Shown piece after piece: positions 43,081 through 52,812 of a DNA stretch of 64,000 nt; the first letter of the stretch is position 1; each line of letters starts with the position of its first letter. Origin of the DNA: Alphaproteobacteria bacterium (GTDB lineage Bacteria; Pseudomonadota; Alphaproteobacteria; Micropepsales; Micropepsaceae); contig JAFARO010000010.1 of NCBI GenBank assembly GCA_019245415.1, positions 143,340-207,339 on the forward strand, read 5' to 3'. The translations under genes were made by a program, and so were the position numbers. Under the pieces are notes generated by a model, which was not told the origin of the DNA, ran no database searches, and saw only the letters and a program-made list of their open reading frames with translations.

Positions 43081-44333
43081 CCTGGGAAGCGCTCGATCGC
43101 GACGATCCGCTGGCCTGGCTGCGCGGCGAATTCCATCTGAGCCCCGGCGTCATCTATCTCGACGGCAATTCGCTCGGATTGTTGTCGAAGCCGGCGGAGC
43201 GCGCGCTGCTCGAGGCGCTCGAGACCTGGAAGCGGCGCGGCATCGACGGCTGGCTCGGCGGCGGCCATCCCTGGTTCCATTTCGCCGAGGAACTGGGGGC
43301 GCGCATCGCGCCGCTGCTCGGCGCGGAAGCGGACGAAGTGCTGATCGCGGGCTCGACCAGCATCAACCTGCATCAGATGCTGGCGACCCTGTTCCGGCCC
43401 GAACCGGGACGCGACAAGATCCTGATCGAGGAAGACGCCTTTCCGACCGACGCCCATGTCGCCAAGAGCCATCTCAAGCTTCGCGGCCTCGATCCTGGGC
43501 GCAACCTTGTCGTCGTGCCGAGCGCCGGTGGCACTGCGATCGACGAAGCCGCGATAATCGCGGCAATGCGCGACGACGTCGCTTTCGCCATCCTGCCGAC
43601 GGCGCTCTATCGCAGCGGCCAGCTGCTCGACGTCGCGCGCCTCGCGGCCCTGGCCCGCGAAAAGGGCGTGACGCTCTGCCTCGATGCCTGTCATTCGGCG
43701 GGCGCGGTCGCGCATCGCTTTCACGACCAGGGCGTCGATTGCGCGGTGTTCTGCACCTACAAATACCTGAACGCCGGACCGGGCGCGGTCGCGGGCCTCT
43801 ATGTCCATCGCAAGCATCACGGCACTGCACCGGGACTGGCGGGCTGGTTCTCGTCGGCAAAAGACCGCCAGTTCGACATGAAGAACGAGCTGGACCCTGC
43901 CGATACCGCCGGCGCCTACCAGATCGGCACCCCGCATATCCTCAGCATGGCGCCGCTGCTCGGCACGCTGGAGCTGATCGAGCGCGCCGGCATGGCGAGC
44001 TTGCGGGCACGTTCGCTCAAGCTGACCGGCTTGCTGATGGACCTCGCCGAGCGCGATCTTGCGCCGCAGGGCTTCACGCTCGCCACGCCGCGCGAAGAGC
44101 ATCGCCGCGGTGGGCACGTGGCGTTGCGCCACGCGGAAGCCGCGCGCCTATGCAAGGCGTTGAAGCAGCAGGACGTGATCCCCGACTTCCGACCGCCCGA
44201 CATCGTGCGGCTGTCGCCCTCGCCGCTCTATACCAGCTTCGCCGAAGTCGTCGGCGCCGTTGCCATCCTGAAACGGATCGCCCAGGAAAAGACCTATCTG
44301 CAATTCCCCAACCTGCGCGACACGGTGGCGTAG
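43077..44333 (+). CDS. kynU: Kynureninase
   Basis: This PLP enzyme cleaves kynurenine to anthranilate and alanine in tryptophan degradation. The 418-residue product has YLDGNSLGLLSKPAERAL near residue 26, GSTSINLHQMLATLF near 92, LCLDACHSAGAVAHRFHD near 200 and the PLP lysine in VFCTYKYLNAGPGAVAGLYV near 222. FSSAKDRQFDM near 252 and GTPHILSMAPLLGTLEL near 283 follow. The start overlaps the upstream stop. No kynA or kynB is in this window. Confidence 0.95.
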   Translation: MTWEALDRDDPLAWLRGEFHLSPGVIYLDGNSLGLLSKPAERALLEALETWKRRGIDGWLGGGHPWFHFAEELGARIAPLLGAEADEVLIAGSTSINLHQMLATLFRPEPGRDKILIEEDAFPTDAHVAKSHLKLRGLDPGRNLVVVPSAGGTAIDEAAIIAAMRDDVAFAILPTALYRSGQLLDVARLAALAREKGVTLCLDACHSAGAVAHRFHDQGVDCAVFCTYKYLNAGPGAVAGLYVHRKHHGTAPGLAGWFSSAKDRQFDMKNELDPADTAGAYQIGTPHILSMAPLLGTLELIERAGMASLRARSLKLTGLLMDLAERDLAPQGFTLATPREEHRRGGHVALRHAEAARLCKALKQQDVIPDFRPPDIVRLSPSPLYTSFAEVVGAVAILKRIAQEKTYLQFPNLRDTVA

Positions 44334-44390
44334 CGTCGACTCGCGTTTTCGGGCGTTTGAGGAAAACCGCAGAGTTCCTATATTGCTCCC

Positions 44391-44936
44391 ATGACAAAAT
44401 CCGATTGGCACTCCACCACCATCCTCTCCGTCCGCAAAGGCGGCCGGGTCGTGGTCGCCGGCGACGGCCAGGTCACGGCCGACAAGACCATCATGAAGGC
44501 CAATGCGCGCAAGGTCCGCCGCCTGGCCAAGGGCGATGTCGTGGTGGGATTCGCGGGCGCGACCGCCGACGCCTTTGCGCTCTCCGAGCGGCTCGAGGCC
44601 AAGATAGAGCAGCATCCCGGCAACCTCGCCCGCGCCTGCGTCGAGCTCGCCAAGGACTGGCGGATGGACAAGTACCTGCGCCAGCTCCAGGCGATGATGG
44701 CGGTGGTGGACGCCAAGACCTCGCTCATCCTCTCCGGCACCGGCGACGTGGTCGAACCCGAGCGCGGCCTGATCGGGGTGGGCTCGGGCGGCCCCTACGC
44801 GCTGGCCGCCGCGCGCGCCCTGCTCGACAGCGACCTCGACGCCGAAGAAATCGCGCGCCGGGCGATGCAGATCGCGGCGGAACTCTGCATCTACACCAAC
44901 GACCATATCACGCTGGAAAGCTTGGCCGCGAATTGA
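44391..44936 (+). CDS. hslV: ATP-dependent protease proteolytic subunit HslV
   Basis: HslV is the peptidase core of the HslUV (ClpQY) proteasome-like protease. The 181-residue protein has a short propeptide (MTKSDWHS) before the catalytic N-terminal Thr in [20 protein letters not shown] near residue 37, [11 protein letters not shown] near 52 and [14 protein letters not shown] near 128 are typical. Its partner hslU is normally adjacent, but here a vapBC pair lies between them. hslV itself is intact. Confidence 0.95.
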   Translation: MTKSDWHSTTILSVRKGGRVVVAGDGQVTADKTIMKANARKVRRLAKGDVVVGFAGATADAFALSERLEAKIEQHPGNLARACVELAKDWRMDKYLRQLQAMMAVVDAKTSLILSGTGDVVEPERGLIGVGSGGPYALAAARALLDSDLDAEEIARRAMQIAAELCIYTNDHITLESLAAN

Positions 44937-44979
44937 CTTACCCGCAGTGGGTGTGTACATTCAGGACGGAGCATGTACA
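44933..44979 (+). promoter_or_regulatory. vapBC promoter with palindromic operator
   Basis: -35 TTGACT (44933), a 17-base gap, then -10 TACATT (44956). Overlapping the -10 is a perfect inverted repeat, TGTACAT (44954-44960) and ATGTACA (44973-44979), centred 13 bases before the vapB ATG (44983). This fits autoregulation by the VapBC complex. The -35 starts within the hslV stop region. Confidence 0.8.
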
Positions 44980-44982
44980 TCG

Positions 44983-45246
44983 ATGGCGCTGCATATCACC
45001 GATCCGCGGTCCGACAAGCTGGCGCGCGAACTCGCGCGCGCCACGGGCGAGAGCCTGACGCAAGCCGTGACCAAAGCTTTGGAAGAGCGGCTCAGCCGCG
45101 TCGGCAAGCGCAAAGCCGCCGACGTCGAGAAGATGGTCGCGGAAATGACCCGGATTGCCAGGAGCGCCAAAGGCTTACGTAAACTGAAAAAGTCTTCCCG
45201 TGAGCTGGTTGAAGAACTTTATGATGAAGATGGCTTGCCGCGCTGA
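44983..45246 (+). CDS. vapB: Type II antitoxin, VapB family
   Basis: This 87-residue protein begins MALHITDPRSDKLARELARATGESLTQAVTK, the ribbon-helix-helix DNA-binding domain of the Rv0623-like VapB group (PF07704 type). An arginine/lysine-rich and then acidic tail (RELVEELYDEDGLPR) would block the toxin. It starts just after the palindrome and its stop overlaps the vapC ATG. Confidence 0.9.
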   Translation: MALHITDPRSDKLARELARATGESLTQAVTKALEERLSRVGKRKAADVEKMVAEMTRIARSAKGLRKLKKSSRELVEELYDEDGLPR

Positions 45247-45632
45247 TGGTCGTCGATGCGTCTGCATTCCTCGCCATTCTTAGAGGGGAGCCCGAGGAAG
45301 AATCCTTCAAGCTTGCGATTGCGCTGGCTCCGGTCCGCCACATGTCGCCCGTCAACTGGTTTGAAGTGGCGGTCAATTCGCAGAAAGGCGGCGACTCGGA
45401 GCTCGAAGCGGTGGAAAGGCTGGGCACGCTAATAGGTCTCGTCATCGTCCCTATCGACGCGATCCAACTGCGCCTCGCCTTTGAAGCATGGCGACGGTTC
45501 GGCAAGGGCCGGCACCGGGCGCGGCTCAATCTCGGTGATTGTTTCGCCTATGCCTTGGCGAAGAGTCTCGACGCGCCGCTGCTCTATAAAGGCGGCGATT
45601 TCGCTCACACCGACGTCGTCAGCGCGGTGTGA
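45246..45632 (+). CDS. vapC: Type II toxin, VapC PIN-domain ribonuclease
   Basis: The 128-residue PIN domain has the four acidic positions: Asp in MVVDASAFLAIL, Glu in SPVNWFEVAVN near residue 41, Asp in LNLGDCFAYALAK near 98 and Asp in KGGDFAHTDV near 117. VapC toxins cleave tRNA or rRNA when free of VapB. The pair ends 36 bases before hslU. Confidence 0.92.
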   Translation: MVVDASAFLAILRGEPEEESFKLAIALAPVRHMSPVNWFEVAVNSQKGGDSELEAVERLGTLIGLVIVPIDAIQLRLAFEAWRRFGKGRHRARLNLGDCFAYALAKSLDAPLLYKGGDFAHTDVVSAV

Positions 45633-45668
45633 CGTGTCTTTTGGCCGTTCGCGCATTATATCTGCGCC

Positions 45669-46970
45669 ATGACCTCCGCCTTCACCCCCCGCGAGATCGT
45701 CTCCGAGCTCGACCGCTACATCGTCGGCCAGCACGATGCCAAGCGCGCCGTCGCCATCGCGCTGCGCAACCGCTGGCGGCGCCAGCAGCTCGCGCCCGAA
45801 CTGCGCGAGGAAGTGCTGCCCAAAAACATCTTGATGATCGGCCCGACCGGCGTCGGCAAGACCGAGATTTCCCGCCGCCTGGCCCGGCTCGCCCAGGCTC
45901 CCTTCCTGAAAGTCGAGGCCACCAAGTTCACCGAGGTCGGTTACGTCGGCCGCGACGTGGAACAGATCGTGCGCGACCTCCTCGAAGTCGCCATCGGCCA
46001 GGTGCGCGAGCGCCGCCGCCGCGACGTCGAGGCCCAGGCCGAAGCGCGCGCCGAAGATCGCATTCTCGATGCGCTGGCAGGCTCGGCATCCCAGCGCGAG
46101 ACGCTGCGGCGCGCGCTGCGCGCCGGCGAACTCGACTCGCGCGAGGTCGAGCTCGAGATGAAGGACCAGAGCGGCCTTCCTTCCTTCGAGATCCCGGGCA
46201 TGCCGAACGCGCAGATCTCGATGGTCAATCTCGGCGACATCTTCGGCAAGGCCTTCGGCGGCCGCGCCAAGAGCCGGCGCATGAGCGTCGCCGAGGCGCA
46301 CGCGCCGCTGGTGGCGGAGGAAGCCGACAAGCTGCTGGACAACGACGCCATTCTGCGCGAGGCGATCGCGGCCGCGGAGGACAACGGCATCGTCTTCCTC
46401 GACGAGATCGACAAGATCTGCGCGCGCAGCGAATTCCGCGGCGGCGGCGACGTCAGCCGCGAAGGCGTGCAGCGCGATCTGCTGCCGCTGATCGAGGGCA
46501 CCACGGTCGCCACCAAGCACGGCTCGGTGAAGACCGACCACATCCTGTTCATCGCGTCGGGCGCCTTCCATACCGCAAAGCCCTCCGACCTGCTGCCCGA
46601 ATTGCAGGGCAGGCTGCCGATCCGCGTCGAGCTCAAGGCGCTCACGCGCGACGACATGCAGCGCATCCTCACCGAGCCCGAGGCGAGCCTGATCAAGCAA
46701 TATGTCGCCCTGCTGCAGACCGAAGGCGTCGCCCTCGAATTCACCGAGGACGGCATCGCCGCCGTCGCCGACATCGCCACCCATGTCAATGCCAGCGTCG
46801 AGAACATCGGTGCGCGCCGCCTGCAGACCGTGATGGAACGCGTGCTCGACGAGGTCAGCTTCGGCGCCAGCGAGCGCGGCGCCGAGCGCATCGTCATCGA
46901 CGGTGCCTATGTCCGCGCCCGCGTCGAGGACCTCGCCAAGGACCAGGACCTGTCGCGGTTCATTTTGTAG
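45669..46970 (+). CDS. hslU: ATP-dependent protease ATPase subunit HslU
   Basis: HslU unfolds substrates and feeds them to HslV. The 433-residue AAA+ protein has [31 protein letters not shown] at the start, Walker [10 protein letters not shown] near residue 59, [14 protein letters not shown] near 86, an I-domain region about 110-240, Walker [12 protein letters not shown] near 244 and a C-terminus ending DLSRFIL, the tail that docks onto HslV. Separated from hslV by vapBC, it may rely on read-through or its own promoter. Confidence 0.96.
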   Translation: MTSAFTPREIVSELDRYIVGQHDAKRAVAIALRNRWRRQQLAPELREEVLPKNILMIGPTGVGKTEISRRLARLAQAPFLKVEATKFTEVGYVGRDVEQIVRDLLEVAIGQVRERRRRDVEAQAEARAEDRILDALAGSASQRETLRRALRAGELDSREVELEMKDQSGLPSFEIPGMPNAQISMVNLGDIFGKAFGGRAKSRRMSVAEAHAPLVAEEADKLLDNDAILREAIAAAEDNGIVFLDEIDKICARSEFRGGGDVSREGVQRDLLPLIEGTTVATKHGSVKTDHILFIASGAFHTAKPSDLLPELQGRLPIRVELKALTRDDMQRILTEPEASLIKQYVALLQTEGVALEFTEDGIAAVADIATHVNASVENIGARRLQTVMERVLDEVSFGASERGAERIVIDGAYVRARVEDLAKDQDLSRFIL

Positions 46971-47020
46971 ACGAGCTGTCTCATCCCGCCATGATCCGTC
47001 GCAATACCTCGCTCAAAAAC

Positions 47021-47103
47021 CGTCATCGCCCGCTTTATGCGGGCGACCCATTTTCCTTTTCATAGAGAAAAAATGGGTCGCCCGGACAAGCCGGGCGATG
47101 ACG
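47021..47103. repeat. Intergenic palindromic repeat, CGTCATCGCCCGG family, copy 3
   Basis: It reads CGTCATCGCCCGC, GGGCGACCCATTTT, then AAAATGGGTCGCCCGG and CCGGGCGATGACG. The arms match each other nearly base for base. It lies between hslU and the convergent GFA gene. Confidence 0.85.
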
Positions 47104-47139
47104 AGCTGGTTTGAAGGAGGACCCAGGCGTGAATGACCC

Positions 47140-47553
47140 TCAACCCGCCCGCGGCGGCATCTTGGGGAATTGCGGCTTGGCGGGATCGATCTGCGCCCAG
47201 GGCTGTGCTTCGCTGACATAAAGCGCGCCGCCGACGACGAGCGTGCTGGGATCGTCGAGGCTTGCTGCCTTCAGAACTTCGAACGGCGCGCCGGCCGGAT
47301 CGCTGTAGATGGGCGAGCCGCAATCGGGACAGAAATACCGCGTGACCATGGCGCCGGAATCGCCCTTCGACGCGTAACCCTTCGGCGTTCCCTTCGCGAT
47401 CGTCAGGCTTCCGCGCGGGACCACCACCGCCGTGGTGTAGGCGCCGCCGGAGGCGTATTGGCACGCGCGGCAATGGCAGTTCATGGTCGCCACCGGTTCG
47501 GCCGAGACCGTGTAGCGCACGTTCTTGCAGGCGCAGCCGCCTTCGAATGCCAT
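47140..47553 (-). CDS. GFA family protein (glutathione-dependent formaldehyde-activating fold)
   Basis: The 137-residue zinc protein of the GFA/CENP-V fold has [10 protein letters not shown] near residue 5, [15 protein letters not shown] near 25 and [12 protein letters not shown] near 73. The family binds two zinc ions; activity beyond the founding member is uncertain. AGGGAG precedes ATG 47553. It is divergent from metK by 106 bases. Confidence 0.9.
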   Translation of the reverse strand: MAFEGGCACKNVRYTVSAEPVATMNCHCRACQYASGGAYTTAVVVPRGSLTIAKGTPKGYASKGDSGAMVTRYFCPDCGSPIYSDPAGAPFEVLKAASLDDPSTLVVGGALYVSEAQPWAQIDPAKPQFPKMPPRAG

Positions 47554-47659
47554 GATTTCTCCCTTCGCCGCCCCGTTCGCGCGCGAGCGTATCATGACGG
47601 TTGACCCCCAAGCCATTCCTGTTAAGGAGTCGCGCTTTCCGGGTCGAAGGATGTCCGCC

Positions 47660-48850
47660 ATGGCGCGCCAGAACTACCTTTTCACCAGCGAAAGCGTGTC
47701 GGAGGGCCATCCCGACAAGGTCTGCGACCGCATCTCCGACGAGGTGGTCGACCTCTTTTTCCGCGAAGGCCCCAAGAGCGGGCTTTCGGAATGGGACATC
47801 CGCGCCGCCTGCGAGACCATGGCGACCACCAACCGCGTCGTCATCGCCGGCGAGACCCGCGGACCCAAGCACCTGATGGAAGACAACATCGTCGATCTGG
47901 CGCGCCAGGCGATCAGGGACATCGGCTACGAGCAGGACGGTTTCCATTGGCGCCACGCCAACATCGAGGTTCTGCTGCATGCCCAGTCGCCGCACATCGC
48001 GCAGGGCGTCGATGCCAAGGGCAACAAGGACGAGGGCGCGGGCGACCAGGGCATCATGTTCGGTTATGCCTGCACCGAGACGCCGGAACTGATGCCGGCG
48101 CCGATCTTCTACAGCCACAAGATCCTTCGCCTGCTCGCCGATGCGCGCAAGGCGGGACGCGAGCCCAAGCTCGGGCCTGACGCCAAGAGCCAGGTGACGG
48201 TGCGCTACGAAGGCGGCAAGCCGGTGGAGGCGACACAGATCGTTCTATCCACGCAGCATCTCGACGAGGACATGACGTCCAATCACGTGCGCGAAGTGGT
48301 CGAGCCCTATATCCGCGGAGCGCTCCCCGAAGGTTGGATCAACGGCAACACGGTCTGGCACATCAATCCGACGGGCGCCTTCGTCGTCGGCGGGCCGGAC
48401 GGCGATTGCGGCCTCACAGGGCGCAAGATCATCGTCGACACTTACGGCGGCGCCGCCCCTCATGGCGGCGGCGCTTTCTCCGGCAAGGATCCGACCAAGG
48501 TCGACCGCTCCGCCGCCTATGCCGCGCGCTATCTGGCGAAGAACGTGGTCGCCGCCGGCGTGGCCGAGCGCTGCACGATCCAGATCGCCTATGCCATCGG
48601 CGTCGCCGATCCGCTCTCGCTCTATGTCGACCTGCATGGCACCGGCAAGGTCGACGAAGCGAAGCTCGAGAAGCTGCTGCCAGAACTGATGAGCCTGAAG
48701 CCGCGCGGCATCCGCGAGCATCTGAAGCTCAACCGCCCGATCTATGCGCGCACCTCGGCCTACGGCCATTTCGGCCGCGCGCCGGACGCCGATGGCGGGT
48801 TCTCCTGGGAGAAGACCGATCTCGCCGACGCGCTCAAGCGCGCCGTCTGA
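47660..48850 (+). CDS. metK: S-adenosylmethionine synthetase
   Basis: MetK makes S-adenosylmethionine from methionine and ATP. The 396-residue product has [20 protein letters not shown] near residue 11, [15 protein letters not shown] near 119, [14 protein letters not shown] near 251, [19 protein letters not shown] near 271 and the typical terminal [25 protein letters not shown] lies 8 bases before ATG 47660; an in-frame ATG at 47651 is less well placed. The upstream region shows no S-adenosylmethionine riboswitch that I can recognise. Confidence 0.96.
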   Translation: MARQNYLFTSESVSEGHPDKVCDRISDEVVDLFFREGPKSGLSEWDIRAACETMATTNRVVIAGETRGPKHLMEDNIVDLARQAIRDIGYEQDGFHWRHANIEVLLHAQSPHIAQGVDAKGNKDEGAGDQGIMFGYACTETPELMPAPIFYSHKILRLLADARKAGREPKLGPDAKSQVTVRYEGGKPVEATQIVLSTQHLDEDMTSNHVREVVEPYIRGALPEGWINGNTVWHINPTGAFVVGGPDGDCGLTGRKIIVDTYGGAAPHGGGAFSGKDPTKVDRSAAYAARYLAKNVVAAGVAERCTIQIAYAIGVADPLSLYVDLHGTGKVDEAKLEKLLPELMSLKPRGIREHLKLNRPIYARTSAYGHFGRAPDADGGFSWEKTDLADALKRAV

Positions 48851-49532
48851 GGCCGCGCGGCAACGCGGTCTCGTCTACGGCCGCCGCAAGGGGCCCAAGC
48901 TCTCGGCGCACCAGCAGCATTTGCGCGACACGCTTCTGCCGCGGCTCGAACTGCATGTCGAGCCCGGACGCGATCCGCGAAACTATTTCTCGGATGCGCC
49001 CGACGACGTCTGGCTCGAGATCGGCTTCGGCGCCGGCGAGCACCTGCTCTGGCAGGCGCAGCATCATCCGCATGTCGGACTGATCGGTGCCGAGCCTTAC
49101 GAAGGCGGCGTCGCCAAGCTGCTGTCGAAGCTCGAACGGACGCCAGTGCCCAACATCCGCATCCATGAAGGCGATGCCCGCGAGATCGTCGCGGCCTTGC
49201 CCGACCGCGCGCTCGGCCGCGTGTTCATTCTATTCCCCGATCCCTGGCCCAAGACGCGTCATCACAAGCGCCGCTTCGTGCAGATGGATGTGCTGGACGC
49301 ATTGGCGAGGGCGATGAAACCCGGTGGGGAGCTGCGCTTCGCCACCGACGATGCCGGCTATCTCGCCTGGACTCTGGAACGGCTGATGGCGCATCGCGCG
49401 TTCGCATGGACGGCGCAATGCGCGCAGGACTGGCTTTCGCGCCCTTCCGACTGGCCGCAGACGCGCTACGAAGCCAAGGCGCTGCACGGCCCTCCCGTCT
49501 TTCTGCGCTTCGTGCGAACACCTATAGTGTGA
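48792..49532 (+). CDS. trmB: tRNA (guanine-N7)-methyltransferase TrmB
   Basis: TrmB adds m7G46 to tRNA using S-adenosylmethionine, so lying after metK is apt. The protein (about 246 residues) has [15 protein letters not shown] near 77, the substrate motif [16 protein letters not shown] near 151 and [12 protein letters not shown] near 188. No start codon lies between the metK stop and the conserved [11 protein letters not shown] therefore use ATG 48792, which overlaps metK by 59 bases and adds a Pro/Ser/Arg-rich leader; 48744 is also possible. Confidence 0.9.
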   Translation: MAGSPGRRPISPTRSSAPSEAARQRGLVYGRRKGPKLSAHQQHLRDTLLPRLELHVEPGRDPRNYFSDAPDDVWLEIGFGAGEHLLWQAQHHPHVGLIGAEPYEGGVAKLLSKLERTPVPNIRIHEGDAREIVAALPDRALGRVFILFPDPWPKTRHHKRRFVQMDVLDALARAMKPGGELRFATDDAGYLAWTLERLMAHRAFAWTAQCAQDWLSRPSDWPQTRYEAKALHGPPVFLRFVRTPIV

Positions 49533-49846
49533 ACGTGGAAGACGATGAAGACGATTTCCGGCCCCGCTTTCACTGGGGTGACCTGGGCGCGCTGGCGCTG
49601 GCCGGCGCCTTTTCCCTGTTCGGACTTTACTTGGCGCTCGACCTGATGTTCGGCGGCCATCCGCTGGCGGTGCTGTTCCGCGCCCCGCCGCAGCCATCCC
49701 CGCCGCAGGTGCCCAGCGCCGCCGAACAGATGGCGGCCCCGTTCCACACCCAGCCCGGCGAAGTGGTGATCTCGACCAGGACGATGACGCCCGTCCCATC
49801 GCCGAAAAAGCCGCAGAATCCGAAGGACAAGCCGCCGCGCGAATGA
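49529..49846 (+). CDS. Small single-pass membrane protein with Pro-rich tail
   Basis: The protein has 105 residues, starting from a GTG that overlaps the trmB stop. An acidic N-terminus (VEDDEDDFRPRFHWGD) leads into one helix (LGALALAGAFSLFGLYLALDLMF) and a Pro-rich tail (PPQPSPPQVPSAAEQ, then SPKKPQNPKDKPP). I do not recognise it. Coupling to trmB and the acidic-helix-proline layout suggest a small inner-membrane accessory protein. Confidence 0.6.
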   Translation: MNVEDDEDDFRPRFHWGDLGALALAGAFSLFGLYLALDLMFGGHPLAVLFRAPPQPSPPQVPSAAEQMAAPFHTQPGEVVISTRTMTPVPSPKKPQNPKDKPPRE

Positions 49847-49863
49847 AAATCCCGACGCCGGCC

Positions 49864-49892
49864 TTGAATTCTCGCAATTCCGAGCGTACATA
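49864..49892 (+). promoter_or_regulatory. Promoter of the rimP-to-pnp operon
   Basis: -35 TTGAAT (49864), a 17-base gap and -10 TACATA (49887): near-ideal housekeeping promoter spacing. It lies in the gap between the small membrane protein gene and the structured leader of rimP. Confidence 0.6.
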
Positions 49893-49905
49893 GCGCCCAT
49901 CCCAA

Positions 49906-49985
49906 ACAACAGAACGTACTGTTGTGTGGCGGTCGCAAGGCCGCCGCGCGGGAAAGGCTTTTGTCCATGACCGGCGTTGCGCCGG
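49906..49985 (+). ncRNA. Structured 5' leader of rimP (three hairpins)
   Basis: Three stems follow in order: ACAACAG / CTGTTGT (49906-49925), GGCGG / CCGCC (49928-49945) and CCGGC / GCCGG (49971-49985). They lie between the promoter and the rimP ATG at 50020. The position fits an operon leader or attenuator, but I cannot match it to a named RNA family with certainty. Confidence 0.45.
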
Positions 49986-50019
49986 CCGCCAGCAAGGGAA
50001 TTCGCCGATCATCACCGCC

Positions 50020-50568
50020 ATGTCGCATCTGGAGCCGATCCTCACCCCCGCCATCGAGGCGGCGGGATACAGGCTCGTGCGCCTCAGGCTGATGGGCGGA
50101 AAGACCAAGACGTTGCAGATCATGGCGGAACGGCCGGACGGGACGATGAACGTCGAGGATTGCGCGATCCTGAGCCGCGCGCTGCTCGATTTTCTCGAGC
50201 GCGAGGATCCGATGGAAGGCGATTACGAGCTCGAGGTCTCCTCGCCCGGCATCGACCGTCCGCTGACGCGGCTGATGGATTTCGCCCGCTATGCGGGACA
50301 CGAAGCCAAGCTGGAACTGGCGGCGCCCGTCGAAGGACGCCGGCGCTTCCGCGGCCTGCTGCTCGGGCTCGACGGCAGCGACGTGGCGATCGAGACGCAG
50401 GGGACGCGCCTGCGCTTTCCCTTCAAGGCGGTGGCGGAAGCCAAGCTCGTCCTGACCGACAAGCTCATCCAGGAAGATTTGAAAGCGCGCAAATACGCGC
50501 AACGGGGCGTCGGCGAGGCCCATAGCGACAGCGTATGGGCGAGCGACCAGGAAGCAATGGAGAACTGA
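50020..50568 (+). CDS. rimP: Ribosome maturation factor RimP
   Basis: RimP helps mature the 30S subunit. The 182-residue protein has LEPILTPAIEAAGYRLVRLRL at the start, the signature NVEDCAILSRALLDFLEREDPMEGDYELEVSSPGIDRPL near 40-80, then a C-terminal Sm-like domain. It begins at ATG 50020, giving the normal length; a frame open to 49924 would read through the leader hairpins. It is the first gene of the operon; nusA follows after one base. Confidence 0.94.
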   Translation: MSHLEPILTPAIEAAGYRLVRLRLMGGKTKTLQIMAERPDGTMNVEDCAILSRALLDFLEREDPMEGDYELEVSSPGIDRPLTRLMDFARYAGHEAKLELAAPVEGRRRFRGLLLGLDGSDVAIETQGTRLRFPFKAVAEAKLVLTDKLIQEDLKARKYAQRGVGEAHSDSVWASDQEAMEN

Positions 50569-50569
50569 C

Positions 50570-52171
50570 ATGGCCTTTGGCGTAGCCGCGAACCGGCTCG
50601 AACTCTTGCAGATCGCCGATGCGGTCGCGCGCGACAAATCCATCGACAAGGCCGTCGTGCTGGCGGCGATGGAAGAGGCGATGCAGCGCGCCGCCAAGCA
50701 GCATTACGGCGCCGAGAACGAGATCAAGGTCGATATCGACGCCAAGACCGGCGAGACCCATGTCTCGCGCTATCTCCACGTCGTCGAGCAGGTGGAGAAC
50801 AACAAGATCGAGATCAGCCTCGAGGATGCGCGCGCCCGCAACCCCGCCGCGCAGGTCGGCGACATCATCGCCGAGACGCTGCCCCCGATCGACTTCAACC
50901 GCATCAATGCGCAGAACGCCAAGCAGGTGATCGTGCAGAAGGTGCGCGACGCCGAGCGCGAGCGCCAGTACGAAGAGTTCAAGGACCGCATCGGCGAGAT
51001 CGTCCACGGCATCGTCAAGCGCTCGGAGTTCGGCTCGGTGGTCGTCGATCTCGGCCGCGCCGAGGGCGTGGTGCGCCGCGACGAGATGATCCCGCGCGAG
51101 AGCTTCCGCGTCGGCGACCGCATCCGCGCCTATATCTACGATGTGCGACGCGAGGCCCGCGGCCCGCAGATCTTCCTGTCGCGCAGCCATCCCCAATTCA
51201 TGGTCAGGCTGTTCGCGCAGGAAGTGCCGGAGATCTACGACGGCATCATCGAGATCCGCGCCGTGGCGCGCGATCCGGGCAGCCGCGCCAAGATCGGCGT
51301 GATCTCCAAGGATTCCTCGATCGATCCGGTCGGCGCCTGCGTCGGCATGCGCGGCGTGCGCGTGCAGGCGGTGGTACAGGAGCTCCAAGGCGAGCGCATC
51401 GACATCATCCCGTGGTCGGCCGATCCCGCGACCTTTATCGTCAACGCGCTGGCGCCGGCCGAGGTGAGCAAGGTCGTGCTCGACGAGGACACCCACCGCG
51501 TCGAGGTGGTGGTGCCCGACGAGCAGCTCTCGCTCGCCATTGGACGGCGCGGCCAGAACGTCCGTCTCGCCTCCCAGCTCACCGGCTGGCAGATCGACAT
51601 TTTGACCGAAGCCGAGGAGAGCGAGCGCCGCCAGAAGGAATTCGCCGAGCGCACCAAGCTCTACATGGAAACGCTCGACGTCGACGAGACCGTGGCGCAA
51701 TTGCTCGCCTCCGAGGGCTTCGCCACGATCGAAGACGTGGCCTACGTGCCGCTCAACGAGCTGGCCGCGGTCGAGGGCTTCGACGAGGAGACGGCGCAGG
51801 AGCTGCAAAGCCGCGCGCTCGAATTCATCGAGGCCCGCAACAAGGAGATGGACGACAAGCGCTTGGCCCTGGGCGTCGAAGACGCGGTCGTGGAGGTACC
51901 CGGCATCACGCCGGCCATGGCGGTGGCGCTCGGTGAAGCCGGCATCAAGACGCTCGAGGACCTCGCCGGCTGCGCCACCGACGATCTGCTGGGCTATTAC
52001 GAGACCGGCAAGGACAAGGAGCGCGTGCGCGTGGCCGGGGCATTGGAAGGGTTCAATCTCTCTTCCGACGACGCCAACGCGATCGTCATGAAGGCGCGCG
52101 TCAAGGCGGGCTGGATCGAGGAAGCCGCCGATGAGCCGGCGGAAGAAGCCGCAGAGGAAAGCATCGCTTGA
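50570..52171 (+). CDS. nusA: Transcription termination/antitermination factor NusA
   Basis: NusA binds RNA polymerase and controls pausing, termination and antitermination. The 533-residue protein has the NusA N-terminal domain (1-130), S1 (about 135-200), two KH domains ([43 protein letters not shown] near 300-342) and two C-terminal helix-hairpin-helix modules ([44 protein letters not shown]), as in other alphaproteobacteria. It ends in an acidic tail. Confidence 0.97.
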   Translation: MAFGVAANRLELLQIADAVARDKSIDKAVVLAAMEEAMQRAAKQHYGAENEIKVDIDAKTGETHVSRYLHVVEQVENNKIEISLEDARARNPAAQVGDIIAETLPPIDFNRINAQNAKQVIVQKVRDAERERQYEEFKDRIGEIVHGIVKRSEFGSVVVDLGRAEGVVRRDEMIPRESFRVGDRIRAYIYDVRREARGPQIFLSRSHPQFMVRLFAQEVPEIYDGIIEIRAVARDPGSRAKIGVISKDSSIDPVGACVGMRGVRVQAVVQELQGERIDIIPWSADPATFIVNALAPAEVSKVVLDEDTHRVEVVVPDEQLSLAIGRRGQNVRLASQLTGWQIDILTEAEESERRQKEFAERTKLYMETLDVDETVAQLLASEGFATIEDVAYVPLNELAAVEGFDEETAQELQSRALEFIEARNKEMDDKRLALGVEDAVVEVPGITPAMAVALGEAGIKTLEDLAGCATDDLLGYYETGKDKERVRVAGALEGFNLSSDDANAIVMKARVKAGWIEEAADEPAEEAAEESIA

Positions 52172-52812
52172 ACTCCTGCGCCGCGATCGAGACGGATGAC
52201 GAGACGGGCGCAGGCAAGTCTGTGCGCGAGCGGCGCTGCATTGTCAGCGGCGAAGTGATGGCAGACGAGAAAATCGTGCGCTTCGCCGTGGATCCGGACG
52301 GCGTCATCGTTCCCGACGTGGCGGCGCTGCTGCCGGGCCGCGGCATCTGGGTCGGTGCGACGCGCGCCGCGGTCGACAAGGCCGTCGAGAAGAACCTGTT
52401 CTCCAAGGCGGCCAAAGCGAAGGTCCGCGCCACGCCCGATCTGGCCGACCGCGTCGAAGGACGGCTTGCGGCGCAGATGCTGGGCGATCTGGGACTGGCG
52501 CGGCGCGCCGGGCAGTTGCTCCTCGGCTTCGACAATGTGCTGCGCGCGTTGGAGTCGCGCACGCCGCCCGCGGTTCTCGTCGAGGCCCGCGACGGCGCTT
52601 CCGACGGCCGGCGCAAACTGCTCCAGGCCGCATCGGCATGGGGGCGGAAAGTCGAAGTGATAGAGGCACTTGACTGTGCCGAATTGAGCTTGGCCCTGGG
52701 CCGAGAGAATGTGGTACATGCAGCCCTCAAGCCGGGGCGGCTGGCCGAACGCCTGATCCTCGACGCACGCCGGCTTGCCGGCTTCCGCGTCCCGAACGAA
52801 AGACACGCATGA
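52168..52812 (+). CDS. YlxR/DUF448 RNA-binding protein fused to L7Ae-like domain
   Basis: The 214-residue protein has a YlxR domain with [10 protein letters not shown] near residue 19 and [17 protein letters not shown] near 56. An L7Ae/YlxQ-like domain follows ([21 protein letters not shown] near 108, [16 protein letters not shown] near 136). In Firmicutes these are two genes, ylxR and ylxQ; the fusion is typical of alphaproteobacteria. The TTG at 52168 overlaps the nusA stop and has GAGGAAAG upstream; no ATG precedes the conserved core. Confidence 0.88.
   Translation: MNSCAAIETDDETGAGKSVRERRCIVSGEVMADEKIVRFAVDPDGVIVPDVAALLPGRGIWVGATRAAVDKAVEKNLFSKAAKAKVRATPDLADRVEGRLAAQMLGDLGLARRAGQLLLGFDNVLRALESRTPPAVLVEARDGASDGRRKLLQAASAWGRKVEVIEALDCAELSLALGRENVVHAALKPGRLAERLILDARRLAGFRVPNERHA

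Noticed and set aside
47554..47659. Riboswitch upstream of metK
   Set aside because: The 106-base gap shows none of the helices or conserved loops of the S-adenosylmethionine riboswitch classes that I know.
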